A stretch of 49,409 nt of DNA from Gammaproteobacteria bacterium (GCA_011682695.1 JAACED010000008.1:1-49409), one strand, 5' to 3'; shown: positions 24,628 to 32,967, counted from the first letter of the stretch. The notes: a model not told the origin generated them from the letters alone. Made by a program: numbers and translations.

Positions 24628-25608
24628 ATGCGTTTTGGCGCCTTTGTCCCGCAAGGATGGCGGATGGACCTTGTCGGCATACCCGAAGAACGCCACTGGG
24701 AGACGATGCGGTCGGTGGCCGCGACGATCGAGCGATCCGGCTACGAATCCCTGTGGGTGTACGACCACTTCCACACGGTTCCGGTCCCCTCTCAAGAGGT
24801 GACCTACGAAGCCTGGACGCTGATGGCGTCGCTGGCCGCCGTTACGAGCACGGTTCGGCTTGGCCAGATGTGCACCTGTAATTCCTACCGACTGCCCTCG
24901 TATCTGGCCAAGGTCGCGGCTTCGATCGACGTGATGAGCGGTGGTCGAGTCGAGATGGGAATCGGTGCAGGCTGGTATGAGCACGAGTACGCGGGGTACG
25001 GATATGAGTTTCCAAAAGCCTCGGTCAGAATCGGCATGTTGCGCGAGAGTGTCGAGATCATGCAGAAGATGTGGACCGAGGACACGGTGCATTATGAGGG
25101 GAGGCACTACAGACTCGACGGTGCCATCTGCCGTCCGAAGCCCGTCCAGGATCCTCACATCCCGTTCTGGGTGGCCGGCGGCGGGGAGAAACTGACCCTC
25201 AACGTGGCGGCGCAGTACGCCTCGTACACGAACTTCGGCCAGTCGGTCGACGAGTTCATCCACAAGTCCCGGATTCTTCGAAGACATTGCGAGGATGTCG
25301 GTACCGACTTCGACACGATCGTTCGATCGACGAACTTCAACGTCGTATGCGAGGAATCCGAAGCGGCGGTGGAGGAGCGCTTGGGGTGGATCAAGGACCA
25401 CTACCGGCCCTACGTTGCCGAGGACCGGTTCGAGCGGATGGAGGCGATGTATCGCGAGATGGCCGGGACGCCGGAACAGCTCGTGGCCAGACTGAAGCCA
25501 TGGGCGGATGCGGGTCTGGGTTACGCGATCGGGTATTTCGCGGAGGTGGCATACGACACGACCGGTCTCGAACTCTTCGCACGTGAGGTGATCCCGGCTC
25601 TGGTATAG
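24628..25608 (+). CDS. LLM-family F420-dependent oxidoreductase
   Basis: A 326-residue TIM-barrel luciferase-like protein. It starts MRFGAFVPQGWRMDL, with SLWVYDHFHTVP, RLGQMCTCNSYRLPSYLAK and DVMSGGRVEMGIGAGWYEHEYAGYGYEF in the order seen in F420-using members. AGGGEKLTLNVAAQYA lies near the phosphate-binding site. Members use F420H2 or reduced F420 to oxidise or reduce alcohols, aldehydes or other substrates. Which substrate is unknown. GGAG lies ten bases before the ATG. The neighbouring cofC supports F420 rather than FMN as cofactor. Confidence 0.88.
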   Translation: MRFGAFVPQGWRMDLVGIPEERHWETMRSVAATIERSGYESLWVYDHFHTVPVPSQEVTYEAWTLMASLAAVTSTVRLGQMCTCNSYRLPSYLAKVAASIDVMSGGRVEMGIGAGWYEHEYAGYGYEFPKASVRIGMLRESVEIMQKMWTEDTVHYEGRHYRLDGAICRPKPVQDPHIPFWVAGGGEKLTLNVAAQYASYTNFGQSVDEFIHKSRILRRHCEDVGTDFDTIVRSTNFNVVCEESEAAVEERLGWIKDHYRPYVAEDRFERMEAMYREMAGTPEQLVARLKPWADAGLGYAIGYFAEVAYDTTGLELFAREVIPALV

Positions 25609-25677
25609 ACAGGAGCGTTCCGCCCCGGCCGCTGACGTCGGATGCAGCAGTACGCCCTTCTTGGGCACCCGAGTGGG

Positions 25678-25683
25678 TACGCT
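25678..25683 (+). promoter_or_regulatory. -10 box before pyk
   Basis: TACGCT ends eight bases before the pyk ATG at 25692, with no Shine-Dalgarno between. Confidence 0.4.
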
Positions 25684-25691
25684 TTACGACT

Positions 25692-27092
25692 ATGAGCAGA
25701 CACACCAAGATCGTCGTCACGCTGGGCCCCGCCGTCGCCACCGCCGAGGCCATCGATGGTCTGGTCGTCGCTGGGATGGACGTCGCCAGGTTGAATTTCT
25801 CGCATGGCGACCATGAGACCCACCGCAAACTGGCAACCTTCGTCCGTGAAGCGGCCGTCCGGAATGGCAGGGCCGTGGCGATCCTGCAAGACATCCAGGG
25901 ACCGAAGATCAGGGTCGGCACGTTTCCCGGCGGCGTGATCCGGTTGGAGAGAGGAGATCAGGTCAGTCTCGTTGCGGGTATGGGTCTCGGTGACGCTGAG
26001 CGTATCGAGATCGGGTATCCGCGTCTCATCGACGATGTGGGAGTGGGCTCGGAAGTCGTACTCGCCGACGGTCTCGTTCGCATGAAGGTAACCGAGCGAT
26101 TCCGAGACCGACTCGTCGCCGAGGTGACCGAGGGCGGTCTCGTTGGGGATCACCGGGGAGCCGCGTTCCCGAAGGCGGACCTTCAAGTCTCGGCGGTGAC
26201 GGAGAAAGACAAAGTGGATCTCGCATTCGGCCGCGAGCTCGAAGTGGATTTCGTCGCTGCATCCTTCGTTCGTTCGGCGGCGGATGTTGAGCGGGTCCAC
26301 CGACTCTCGGGGGCGCCGGTCATCGCGAAGATCGAACTTGCAGCTGCATTCGAGAACCTCGACGCGATTCTGGCGGTGGCCGACGGGGTGATGGTGGCCC
26401 GTGGCGATCTCGGCGTCGAGATGCCGCTCGAGCAGCTTCCATCCGTGCAAAAGGAGATTCTGCGCCGGACCAATGCCGCCGGGCTCATCTCCGTGACCGC
26501 GACGGAGATGCTCGAGTCGATGATTCACAGCACGCGTCCCACTCGGGCGGAGGTCACCGACGTCGCGACGGCCGTCGTGGAGGGAACAGATGCGGTCATG
26601 CTCTCGGGGGAGACCGCAATCGGAGACTTCCCGATCGAGACGGTGGCGATGATGGATCGGATCCTCGTGGAGGCCGACCGTCCACGATCCAACCATCAGA
26701 CGATCGGGTTCCTTGCCGGGCAGGTCGCTTATGCGTCTGCGACGGCGAGAGCCGCCGTGGAGGCGGCGACGGATCTCGGTCTCGGCACGATCGTTGCCTT
26801 CACCGAGTCTGGTAATACGGCGCGGTTGCTCTCCAAGTACCGCCCTGGCGCAGCGATCATGGCGTTCAGTCCCGAGGAGCGGACGCGCCGCAGGATGGCG
26901 ATCTATCGGGGCGTGATTCCTGTCGCCTTCGACCGACTCGACTCGACCGATGCGATGTTCGACTTCGCCGACCGCTACCTCGCCGAGCATGGCGTGTGTG
27001 CTGCCGGTGAGGGCGTCGTGATCGTCGCGGGTACCCCTCCAAACCGCAGTGCCTCGACGAATCTGATGAAGCTGCAGATCATCGGCGAGTGA
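25692..27092 (+). CDS. pyk: Pyruvate kinase
   Basis: A 466-residue glycolytic enzyme converting PEP and ADP to pyruvate and ATP. N-terminal TKIVVTLGPA and MDVARLNFSHG, then VAILQDIQGPKIRVG. The active-site signature is VIAKIELAAAFENLD with the catalytic Lys, followed by ARGDLGVE and VTATEMLESM. The C-terminal alpha/beta domain is complete (IVAFTESGNTARLLSKYRPGA). Length is normal. Followed after 40 bases by the Nfu_N-like gene. Confidence 0.96.
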   Translation: MSRHTKIVVTLGPAVATAEAIDGLVVAGMDVARLNFSHGDHETHRKLATFVREAAVRNGRAVAILQDIQGPKIRVGTFPGGVIRLERGDQVSLVAGMGLGDAERIEIGYPRLIDDVGVGSEVVLADGLVRMKVTERFRDRLVAEVTEGGLVGDHRGAAFPKADLQVSAVTEKDKVDLAFGRELEVDFVAASFVRSAADVERVHRLSGAPVIAKIELAAAFENLDAILAVADGVMVARGDLGVEMPLEQLPSVQKEILRRTNAAGLISVTATEMLESMIHSTRPTRAEVTDVATAVVEGTDAVMLSGETAIGDFPIETVAMMDRILVEADRPRSNHQTIGFLAGQVAYASATARAAVEAATDLGLGTIVAFTESGNTARLLSKYRPGAAIMAFSPEERTRRRMAIYRGVIPVAFDRLDSTDAMFDFADRYLAEHGVCAAGEGVVIVAGTPPNRSASTNLMKLQIIGE

Positions 27093-27132
27093 GGATCCGT
27101 GCACTAGTGTCCGTCGCTCGAAGGGAGCACGT

Positions 27133-27417
27133 ATGGGCCAGAGCATCGCAGTCAAAAGCATTGTCCATGACGAGGTGGCGATCTTTGACACCGACCGTAC
27201 CTTCACGGGACAGGACGGCCGCGGGTTCACGCGCCCGGTGTCCGAGGATGGCTTGGGTGCTCGTCTCGCGGAGCGGCTCTTCGCGGCCGACCCGGCGATT
27301 CGACACGTCTATGTGCAATCCAACGTGGTGTCCGTGCAGCGAAATGGTGGCTGGGACGAGGGTAGCGTTCGCCGTGCCGGAGAGCAGATCCGCGACCTCT
27401 TCGTCGTGTACCACTAG
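27133..27417 (+). CDS. Nfu N-terminal-domain-like protein
   Basis: A 94-residue protein. The second half, LGARLAERLFAADPAIRHVY followed by VQSNVVSVQRNGGWDEGSV, has the pattern of the Nfu N-terminal domain (xLAxxLFxIxGVxxVxxxxxxVSVxxxxGxxW). The first half forms the preceding beta strands. The C-terminal Nfu CxxC Fe-S scaffold domain is absent. The protein ends DLFVVYH with no cysteines, so it cannot itself assemble a cluster. GGGAG lies upstream of the ATG, and a TAGTGT box sits at 27105-27110. The family assignment is from pattern only. Confidence 0.65.
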   Translation: MGQSIAVKSIVHDEVAIFDTDRTFTGQDGRGFTRPVSEDGLGARLAERLFAADPAIRHVYVQSNVVSVQRNGGWDEGSVRRAGEQIRDLFVVYH

Positions 27418-27459
27418 GTCTCAGTTGCCAGTTCCCGGTAGTTGACGCGCCGTCCTCTT

Positions 27460-27480
27460 GCCGGCTGCCGGCTGCCGGCT
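27460..27480 (+). repeat. Three tandem copies of GCCGGCT
   Basis: Exact 7-base unit repeated three times just beyond the 3' end of the VanW-family gene. It lies in the short gap between two convergent genes and could act as a weak hairpin-forming spacer. Confidence 0.7.
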
Positions 27481-27488
27481 GATGCTTG

Positions 27489-29414
27489 TTACGGGGCAGC
27501 CGTCGTGGCCGTCGACGCCGCGGTCGTCGTGGTGGTTGTCGACGTCACGGTGGTCGTCGTGGGACAAGGCACGGGTTCTTGGTCTTCCTCGGGGGGGATC
27601 ATGCACGAGTTCACTTCGACTTCACGAGGCTGCGGTCGATAGCGAACACGCCACTCCTGGGTTTCGATGTGCCCGTCGGGGTATTCGATGTTCCTCTTCA
27701 CGAGGACCGTCCAGCCGACTCTGCCCTTGACGTTGACGATCTCCTCGTCGGGCAACAGCTTGTCGTTGGCGGTGTACTCGGTCTCCGGTTCGGTCTCGTC
27801 GAAGCGTGGAGAGACACTGGAGGTGACTTTTCTGGCGGTTGCGTCCCCCTCCGAGGTGACTTCCATATGCAGACGTCCGTTCTTTTGCTCCCCGACGACG
27901 GTCCGGCCTCCGTTGTTTCCGTAGAAGCTCACGGTCAAGGACGTGTCGGTGTAGGACGTCTTGATGAGTACCGCTGCATCGGAGTCATTTCGGAACACGA
28001 GATTCGGGGCCGGCCAGGAGATCGTCGCCTCGTGGCCTTCTGGGTAGCGGCTGAAGTAGTAGCTGTGTGGCGAGTGCGTGATGTCTTCGTACCCACCCCA
28101 GTACATGGCGTTGTAGAACGTCGTGGCGAACTGACTCACGCCGCCCCCGATCGTATCGACCATCTTCCCCTGCACGATCGTGTGATCGGGAAGGAACCCG
28201 CGCGCAGTATCCCGCTCACCCACGTACTCGTTGATCGAGAATTGCTCGCCCGGCAGGACGACGACTCCGTCGATGATGTCCGCAAGGAGATGGATATTGG
28301 TGACGCGGTTCTGACAGCAGCGGTGATAGGTCGTGAACTGTGAGACCAGATGCCTGATGTTCATCGCCTCGGCGTCTTCGGTCGTGAACTCAGGTTCGGC
28401 GGCGTCTTCGAACGGCAGCCGTCCGGTTCGTTCGGGCATGCGGGAAGCCACCGCCAGCGCCCCGGCGGTCAGCTCCGGATCCACGATCTGTCCGGGTCTG
28501 CTCGGCACGATGGTGACCAGGCCGTCGTCACCGACTTCAAACGATGCATCGCGCGGGGGCACGCCGAGATGGGCGCTCGCCGGTTCGAGGATCGCGCGGA
28601 TCACTTCGGGATCGAAGCTCAGTTGGATGTGTGCCGGAGAGTTGTGGACGATCTGACTGCGGAGGGCGGATGCCAGGTTCTGTGGGGTGAACGTCACCGA
28701 GATATCCGGGTCCTCACGTGACAGGACGACTGGCAGGCCGATCATCTGCTGGGCCTCTTCGACCGCCTCGTCGATGTCCGCGTCGCTGAGGTCGGATTCC
28801 AGCGGTGCCGTTTCGATCGCGGCGATCGGTCGATCCGGATCGAGCAGCGATGCAAGAATCGTTTTCGAAGCCGATGGTCGGTCGATGCCGGTGCCGGGAT
28901 GTGGGTATCGGGCGATGGCCTGGATTCCTCGAACCTCGACGGCTCCGTCGAATGGAGGATTCGAGATCGTGGACTCGTCCCAGTAGTCGAAGACGGCCGA
29001 GAGCGCCTCCTCGTCCAGGCTTCCGTGCACCTCCACGGTTTCGACCGTGAAGACATGTGTCGCCCACCACTTGAATTGGTCGAGCATCGTTCCGTCGCGT
29101 CCGACGTCGAGTGCGCTGGCTGTCGCGCTCATCTCGTCGATATCGAAACGGACCGTTGTCGGGTCGAGATCCACGCTTGTCCCGGCCACGTCGAATACTG
29201 CGGGCGTCGCGCTGAGTTTGTCCTCCAGAGCGACGAGGGCCAACTCGGCTCCCGCTTCGTCTTTTCCGGAGAGGTCCACGGACGAAGCGTGGACATTGTG
29301 CAGCACCTTGCCGGTGTGCAGGGCACGGTCGATTCCGAATGCCCCGATGACCATGAGGAAGAGGCCGGCGAGTACGCCGAGGAACACGATGATGATTCGA
29401 GAAGTACGTGACAT
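27489..29414 (-). CDS. VanW-family envelope protein with Thr-rich tail
   Basis: A 641-residue protein. An N-terminal membrane anchor (about residues 7-29) precedes two regions resembling the YoaR/PG_binding_4 domains (about 40-150 and 215-330). The VanW domain spans about 350-480 (VVLPGEQFSINEYVGERD, GGGVSQFATTFYNA, SYYFSRYPEGHEATISW). A G5-like beta segment follows (KGRVGWTVLVKRNIEYPDG). The C-terminus is a low-complexity Thr/Ala tail. It is probably a surface protein binding peptidoglycan; VanW function itself is unknown. CAGGGC precedes the ATG and a TACACT box lies at 29438-29443. It is divergent from the RecB-like nuclease. Confidence 0.88.
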   Translation of the reverse strand: MSRTSRIIIVFLGVLAGLFLMVIGAFGIDRALHTGKVLHNVHASSVDLSGKDEAGAELALVALEDKLSATPAVFDVAGTSVDLDPTTVRFDIDEMSATASALDVGRDGTMLDQFKWWATHVFTVETVEVHGSLDEEALSAVFDYWDESTISNPPFDGAVEVRGIQAIARYPHPGTGIDRPSASKTILASLLDPDRPIAAIETAPLESDLSDADIDEAVEEAQQMIGLPVVLSREDPDISVTFTPQNLASALRSQIVHNSPAHIQLSFDPEVIRAILEPASAHLGVPPRDASFEVGDDGLVTIVPSRPGQIVDPELTAGALAVASRMPERTGRLPFEDAAEPEFTTEDAEAMNIRHLVSQFTTYHRCCQNRVTNIHLLADIIDGVVVLPGEQFSINEYVGERDTARGFLPDHTIVQGKMVDTIGGGVSQFATTFYNAMYWGGYEDITHSPHSYYFSRYPEGHEATISWPAPNLVFRNDSDAAVLIKTSYTDTSLTVSFYGNNGGRTVVGEQKNGRLHMEVTSEGDATARKVTSSVSPRFDETEPETEYTANDKLLPDEEIVNVKGRVGWTVLVKRNIEYPDGHIETQEWRVRYRPQPREVEVNSCMIPPEEDQEPVPCPTTTTVTSTTTTTTAASTATTAAP

Positions 29415-29468
29415 GATCAGCCCTGGGACGAGATTTGAGTGTAGTGGTCTCGGTGGTTAGCCGATACC

Positions 29469-30293
29469 ATGCCGTGCATGATCGTGTTTCCAGAGGTCGA
29501 GCCCGGTGATGATATTCGGCTGTCCGGTTCGACGTTTGTGGCCTATCGAGAATGCGCCGACTATGCCAAATCCAGGCTCGAGGGTATCTGGGGGCCGGAG
29601 AGCATTCCGGCGTTCAAGGGTGGGCTTGCCCACCGTGTGTTCGCCCGGCATCTCACCAGTGGACCGATCTCTGCCGACCGGCTCGAACAGGTGTGCCGCG
29701 AGGAGATCGGTGGCTCGAACCTGAATTTCAAGTTGGGCGCGCTGTCGATGAAACCCTCCGGTCTCGAACGGGTCATCGATGAGGTGGGCGCCCTCTACGA
29801 CCGATTTCGACGTTTTCCCGCGGAAGGATTCCAGGGAGCGGAGGTCCAGATTCAGGTCGAACCTGCCGACGGTGTGACCCTTGTCGGGTCGGTCGACGCA
29901 GCTTTCTCCGACGATGCGGGGGTCCGGCTCGTCGACTGGAAGACGGGCGAGCTGGGCGAGGCTCACGAGCAGCTGCGCTTCTACGCGCTCCTGTGGACGC
30001 TCGACAGGGGAGAGATCCCGTCGAAGGTGGAGGCGGTCTCCGTCCGCACGGGGGAGCGCCTCACCGAAGAACCTGGAATCGAGTCGCTCACGGCCACGGC
30101 TCGACAGGTGGCCGGTATCGTCAATGAGCTGCGTCGGGCATGGGCCGAGCGGCGCGGCATCGAACGCAGGGGCGGTCCATGGTGCCGCTACTGTGGCCTC
30201 CTCGATGGGTGTGTCGAGGGTCGCGCTGCGACGGAACTCTTGCGATTCGGCCGAATTCCCGCCGATAGCCGACAGATAACAGCAAGCACCTAG
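29469..30293 (+). CDS. RecB-family PD-(D/E)XK nuclease with Cys cluster
   Basis: A 274-residue nuclease of the Cas4/RecB group. H55 (GLAHRVF), D143 (GSVDAAF), D156-W-K158 (LVDWKTGE) and Q168 (EQLRFYALLW) form the catalytic core. Four cysteines, C29 near the N-terminus and C239, C242, C248 near the C-terminus, have the spacing seen in the 4Fe-4S clusters of Cas4 and AddB nucleases. There is no helicase partner and no CRISPR. It is likely to act on single-strand ends in DNA repair. Its TAG stop shares a CTAG with the stop of the convergent gene. Confidence 0.87.
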   Translation: MPCMIVFPEVEPGDDIRLSGSTFVAYRECADYAKSRLEGIWGPESIPAFKGGLAHRVFARHLTSGPISADRLEQVCREEIGGSNLNFKLGALSMKPSGLERVIDEVGALYDRFRRFPAEGFQGAEVQIQVEPADGVTLVGSVDAAFSDDAGVRLVDWKTGELGEAHEQLRFYALLWTLDRGEIPSKVEAVSVRTGERLTEEPGIESLTATARQVAGIVNELRRAWAERRGIERRGGPWCRYCGLLDGCVEGRAATELLRFGRIPADSRQITAST

Positions 30294-30862
30294 TCGTCTT
30301 GTTCATCCTCTTCTTCGATGGACGCGACGACCTCACCATCGCTGCACTCGGCCTCGAACGTCGACGTGTGGTCGGAGCTCTCGAACTTGACGTCGACCGT
30401 GTTCTCTTCGAGTTCCACGCGCTCGACGGAGAATCCCGGCTGTGGTGCAGCGGACTTGAAGCTGATCTGGTCTCCAGAGCATGCAACCGTCACCCAGCCG
30501 CCGATGAGCGTATAACGCTGGTCCACGGTCGGTGGAGTGGTTGTGGACGTCGTCGTAGGTGGCGTCGTCGTGGGTGGGGCGGTCGTGGTCGGTGCCACGG
30601 TCACGGGGGGCACGGTCGCTGCCGTCGTCGAAGTGGGGCTCGTCGTGCGCTGGGGGACTTCGGGGTCGATGTCGGCTGGTGTGGTGGTGGCAAGAACCGC
30701 AGTGGAGGATGTCGTTGCCGATGTGAGGAGGGTGGTGACCGTACGGGAAGGTCGATCGGTGACCTGGTCCCGGACGAGTGCCACTGCCTGGGAGGCGAGC
30801 ACGATCGCCAGGAGGGTCGCCGCCAGCCAAGCGGTGAACAGCCCAAGACGCCTCATATTCAT
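30290..30862 (-). CDS. Membrane-anchored protein with Thr/Pro-rich stalk
   Basis: A 190-residue protein: MNMRRLGLFTAWLAATLLAI gives an N-terminal anchor. It is followed by about 75 residues of Thr, Pro, Ser and Val low complexity (roughly residues 40-115). A C-terminal beta-rich domain of about 65 residues holds two cysteines (VACSGD, EAECSDGE). It ends with an acidic tail EEEDEQDD. Probably an extracytoplasmic protein on a flexible stalk. I do not recognise the C-terminal domain. Start at 30862 is favoured by a GATACT box six bases upstream. It is divergent from the response regulator. Confidence 0.75.
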   Translation of the reverse strand: MNMRRLGLFTAWLAATLLAIVLASQAVALVRDQVTDRPSRTVTTLLTSATTSSTAVLATTTPADIDPEVPQRTTSPTSTTAATVPPVTVAPTTTAPPTTTPPTTTSTTTPPTVDQRYTLIGGWVTVACSGDQISFKSAAPQPGFSVERVELEENTVDVKFESSDHTSTFEAECSDGEVVASIEEEDEQDD

Positions 30863-30868
30863 ACGGGC

Positions 30869-30874
30869 AGTATC
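30869..30874 (-). promoter_or_regulatory. -10 box of the Thr/Pro-stalk protein
   Basis: GATACT on the minus strand ends six bases before the ATG at 30862. Confidence 0.35.
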
Positions 30875-30932
30875 GTCGGTGCACGCGTTGGAGAGCGGTA
30901 ACGGCAGGTTAAAGGTGTGATAAGCCGTCTCC

Positions 30933-30957
30933 GTTGGCGCTGATTGGGTATGCCAAC
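30933..30957 (+). promoter_or_regulatory. Inverted repeat, possible operator of the two-component operon
   Basis: GTTGGC (30933-30938) and GCCAAC (30952-30957) form a 6-base inverted repeat with a 13-base spacer, ending four bases before the TAGGGT box. Its position in the divergent promoter region suits an autoregulatory site for the response regulator. This is inference only. Confidence 0.3.
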
Positions 30958-30961
30958 CGTA

Positions 30962-30967
30962 TAGGGT
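30962..30967 (+). promoter_or_regulatory. -10 box of the RR-HK-GTPase operon
   Basis: TAGGGT ends six bases before the GTG at 30974. This supports that GTG, rather than the GTG at 30968, as the start of the response regulator. Confidence 0.45.
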
Positions 30968-30973
30968 GTGAAC

Positions 30974-31651
30974 GTGGCTGCACTGATCATCATCGAAGAT
31001 GACGTCCGGATCCGCCAGACCCTGACGGCGAGGCTTGCAGAGCGCGGACACGATGTGCGTGCCGCCGGGTCAGGGCTTGCCGGGCTCGAACTCGTGGTGT
31101 CGGGAAGTCCCGACGCCGTGATCCTCGACCTCGGACTGCCCGACATCGACGGTGCAGAACTCTTGAAGATGATTCGGGCCGTCACCGCCGTTCCGGTCAT
31201 TGTGGCGACGGCCCGAGACGATGAGCAGGAGATTGTTCATCTCCTCGATGCCGGAGCGGACGACTACGTCGTCAAACCCTTCTCTGCAGCTCATCTCGAC
31301 GCGAGGATCCGAGCGGTGCTTCGTCGTGGAAGTGAGACAGCCGAGAAGTCCGTTCTCTCGCTCGGGGATCTGGTGATGGATCTCGCCTCCCGGGATGCGT
31401 GGTTGGGTGATCGGACGCTGGCACTCACCCGCAAGGAGTTCGACCTCCTGGCATATCTAGCTCAACGGCCCGGAACGGTCGTGGGGAGGCGCGAACTCCT
31501 CGCCGAGGTCTGGCGACAGCCATACGGTGGCGCCGACAAGACAGTCGATGTGCACCTTTCATGGCTCCGCAAGAAGCTCGGTGAGAGTGCCGCCGAGCCT
31601 CGATATCTGCATACGGTGCGGGGAGTGGGTGTGAAGCTGGTTGCACCGTGA
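30974..31651 (+). CDS. OmpR/PhoB-family response regulator
   Basis: 225 residues from GTG 30974. Receiver domain: acidic pocket IIEDDVRI (D9, D10), phospho-acceptor D52 in ILDLGLPDIDG, T79 and K101 (VVKPFS). The C-terminal winged helix has LTRKEFDLLAYLA, VGRRELLAEVW, VDVHLSWLRKKLGE and LHTVRGVGVKL. All residues needed for phosphorylation and DNA binding are present. The stop overlaps the kinase GTG by four bases. It heads a five-gene unit with kinase, two GTPases and an IF-2B-like protein, and likely controls this operon or envelope genes. Confidence 0.93.
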   Translation: MAALIIIEDDVRIRQTLTARLAERGHDVRAAGSGLAGLELVVSGSPDAVILDLGLPDIDGAELLKMIRAVTAVPVIVATARDDEQEIVHLLDAGADDYVVKPFSAAHLDARIRAVLRRGSETAEKSVLSLGDLVMDLASRDAWLGDRTLALTRKEFDLLAYLAQRPGTVVGRRELLAEVWRQPYGGADKTVDVHLSWLRKKLGESAAEPRYLHTVRGVGVKLVAP

Positions 31652-32949
31652 GAAGGCGACTTGCTGTGGTCTCGGCCGCAGTGACCGCGATGGTGGTGCT
31701 CGCCTTCCTGATCCCACTCGCCGGGATGGTCAAGACGCTTGCACGCGACCGGGTTCTCGTCGCAGCCGAAAGGGATGCACAGACGTTGTCACAAGCGCTC
31801 GGTGTTGTGATCACCGGCGGTCGGCCTCAGGAGGTCGTGGCGCTCGTCGGATCGGGAGAGCTGGCCGACGGAGGCCTGCTCTCGGTGGTCCTTCCGGACG
31901 AGACGATCGTTGGAGAGCCGTTCGAATTGGGGGACGGGTATCGACGAGCAGCTGCCGGCGAGGCGTTCCGCGAGCCATCGGAAGACGGCGAGATTATCTG
32001 GGTTCCTGTCCTTCTCGAAGGAGAGGAACGAGCTGCCGTAGTGAGGGTCTTCGTTGCTTCAGAGCTGTTGAAGCGCAACGTCACTGCGGCCTGGGTCGTA
32101 CTCGGCTCCCTCGGGGTCGCGTTGGTGATGCTCTCCGCACTGGTCGCGGACCGACTGGCCCGTTCGGTAGTTCAGCCCGTGCGTGATCTTTCCGTCGCGG
32201 CGCATCGCCTCGGTGGCGGAGATCTCAGCGTGCGTGTCGAGCCGGATGGGCCGGTAGAAATCGTCGAGGTTGGCAGGGCATTCAACCGGTTGGCCGGTCG
32301 CGTCGGCGAGCTTCTCGAGGAAGAGCGGAGGGCCGCTGCCGATCTGTCGCATCGCCTCCGGACTCCACTGACCGCCTTGCGGCTCGAGATCGAAGCCGTG
32401 CCCGATCGATCGGAGCGGCTCATCGGCGACCTGGACGAACTGGAGAGAACCGTCGACCATCTCATCCGGCAGGCTCGTCGACCCCTACGCGAAGGCATGG
32501 GCGCCAGTACCGATCTGGGTGTAGTCGTCAAGGAGCGAGCCTCGTTTTGGGGGGCGCTCGCTCAAGAGCAGAAGAGGGTCTGGTCGGCGGATATCGACGG
32601 GGGACCCCACCAGGTGCCGCTTCTCGAGGAAGACGCCGTAGCCGTCATCGACGCGCTCGTCGGAAACGTTCTGGCCCACACAGCGGAAAGAACGCCATTT
32701 CACATCGCTGTCGACCGAACCGAGGATGGAATGGTGCGACTGGTCGTCGAGGACTCGGGAGCAGGTTTCCCCGAGGGTGACCCCGCGCGTCGGGGAGAGT
32801 CGGGGAGCGGCTCGACAGGATTGGGATTGGACATCGTGCGCCGGGCGGCAGAAGCGACAGGAGGGGCGCTGCACTTGCGTTCCGGTCCGGACGGCGGTGC
32901 AGGTGTAGAGGTGCTGTTCGGGCCCTCCCGCGACGCACCGACTGCTTGA
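31648..32949 (+). CDS. Sensor histidine kinase
   Basis: 433 residues. A first membrane span at about 6-28 and a second at about 147-167 enclose an outside sensor region of about 115 residues without recognised fold. HAMP follows (about 168-225). The phospho-accepting H235 is in ADLSHRLRTPLTAL. The N box is at N340, G1 at EDSGAG (D369) and G2 at GSTGLGLDI. It is a complete membrane kinase partner of the preceding regulator. GTG start overlaps the regulator stop. The first GTPase starts 18 bases after its end. Confidence 0.93.
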   Translation: MRRRLAVVSAAVTAMVVLAFLIPLAGMVKTLARDRVLVAAERDAQTLSQALGVVITGGRPQEVVALVGSGELADGGLLSVVLPDETIVGEPFELGDGYRRAAAGEAFREPSEDGEIIWVPVLLEGEERAAVVRVFVASELLKRNVTAAWVVLGSLGVALVMLSALVADRLARSVVQPVRDLSVAAHRLGGGDLSVRVEPDGPVEIVEVGRAFNRLAGRVGELLEEERRAAADLSHRLRTPLTALRLEIEAVPDRSERLIGDLDELERTVDHLIRQARRPLREGMGASTDLGVVVKERASFWGALAQEQKRVWSADIDGGPHQVPLLEEDAVAVIDALVGNVLAHTAERTPFHIAVDRTEDGMVRLVVEDSGAGFPEGDPARRGESGSGSTGLGLDIVRRAAEATGGALHLRSGPDGGAGVEVLFGPSRDAPTA

Positions 32950-32967
32950 AACAAAACCGGAGAGCTC

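Noticed and set aside
25521-27230. 569-codon open frame opposite pyruvate kinase
   Set aside because: Charged, low-complexity translation without motifs; pyk on the other strand has every family motif.
27460-27480. GCCGGCT triple repeat as phase-variation tract
   Set aside because: It lies outside both flanking reading frames and is only three units long; no phase-variable gene is affected.
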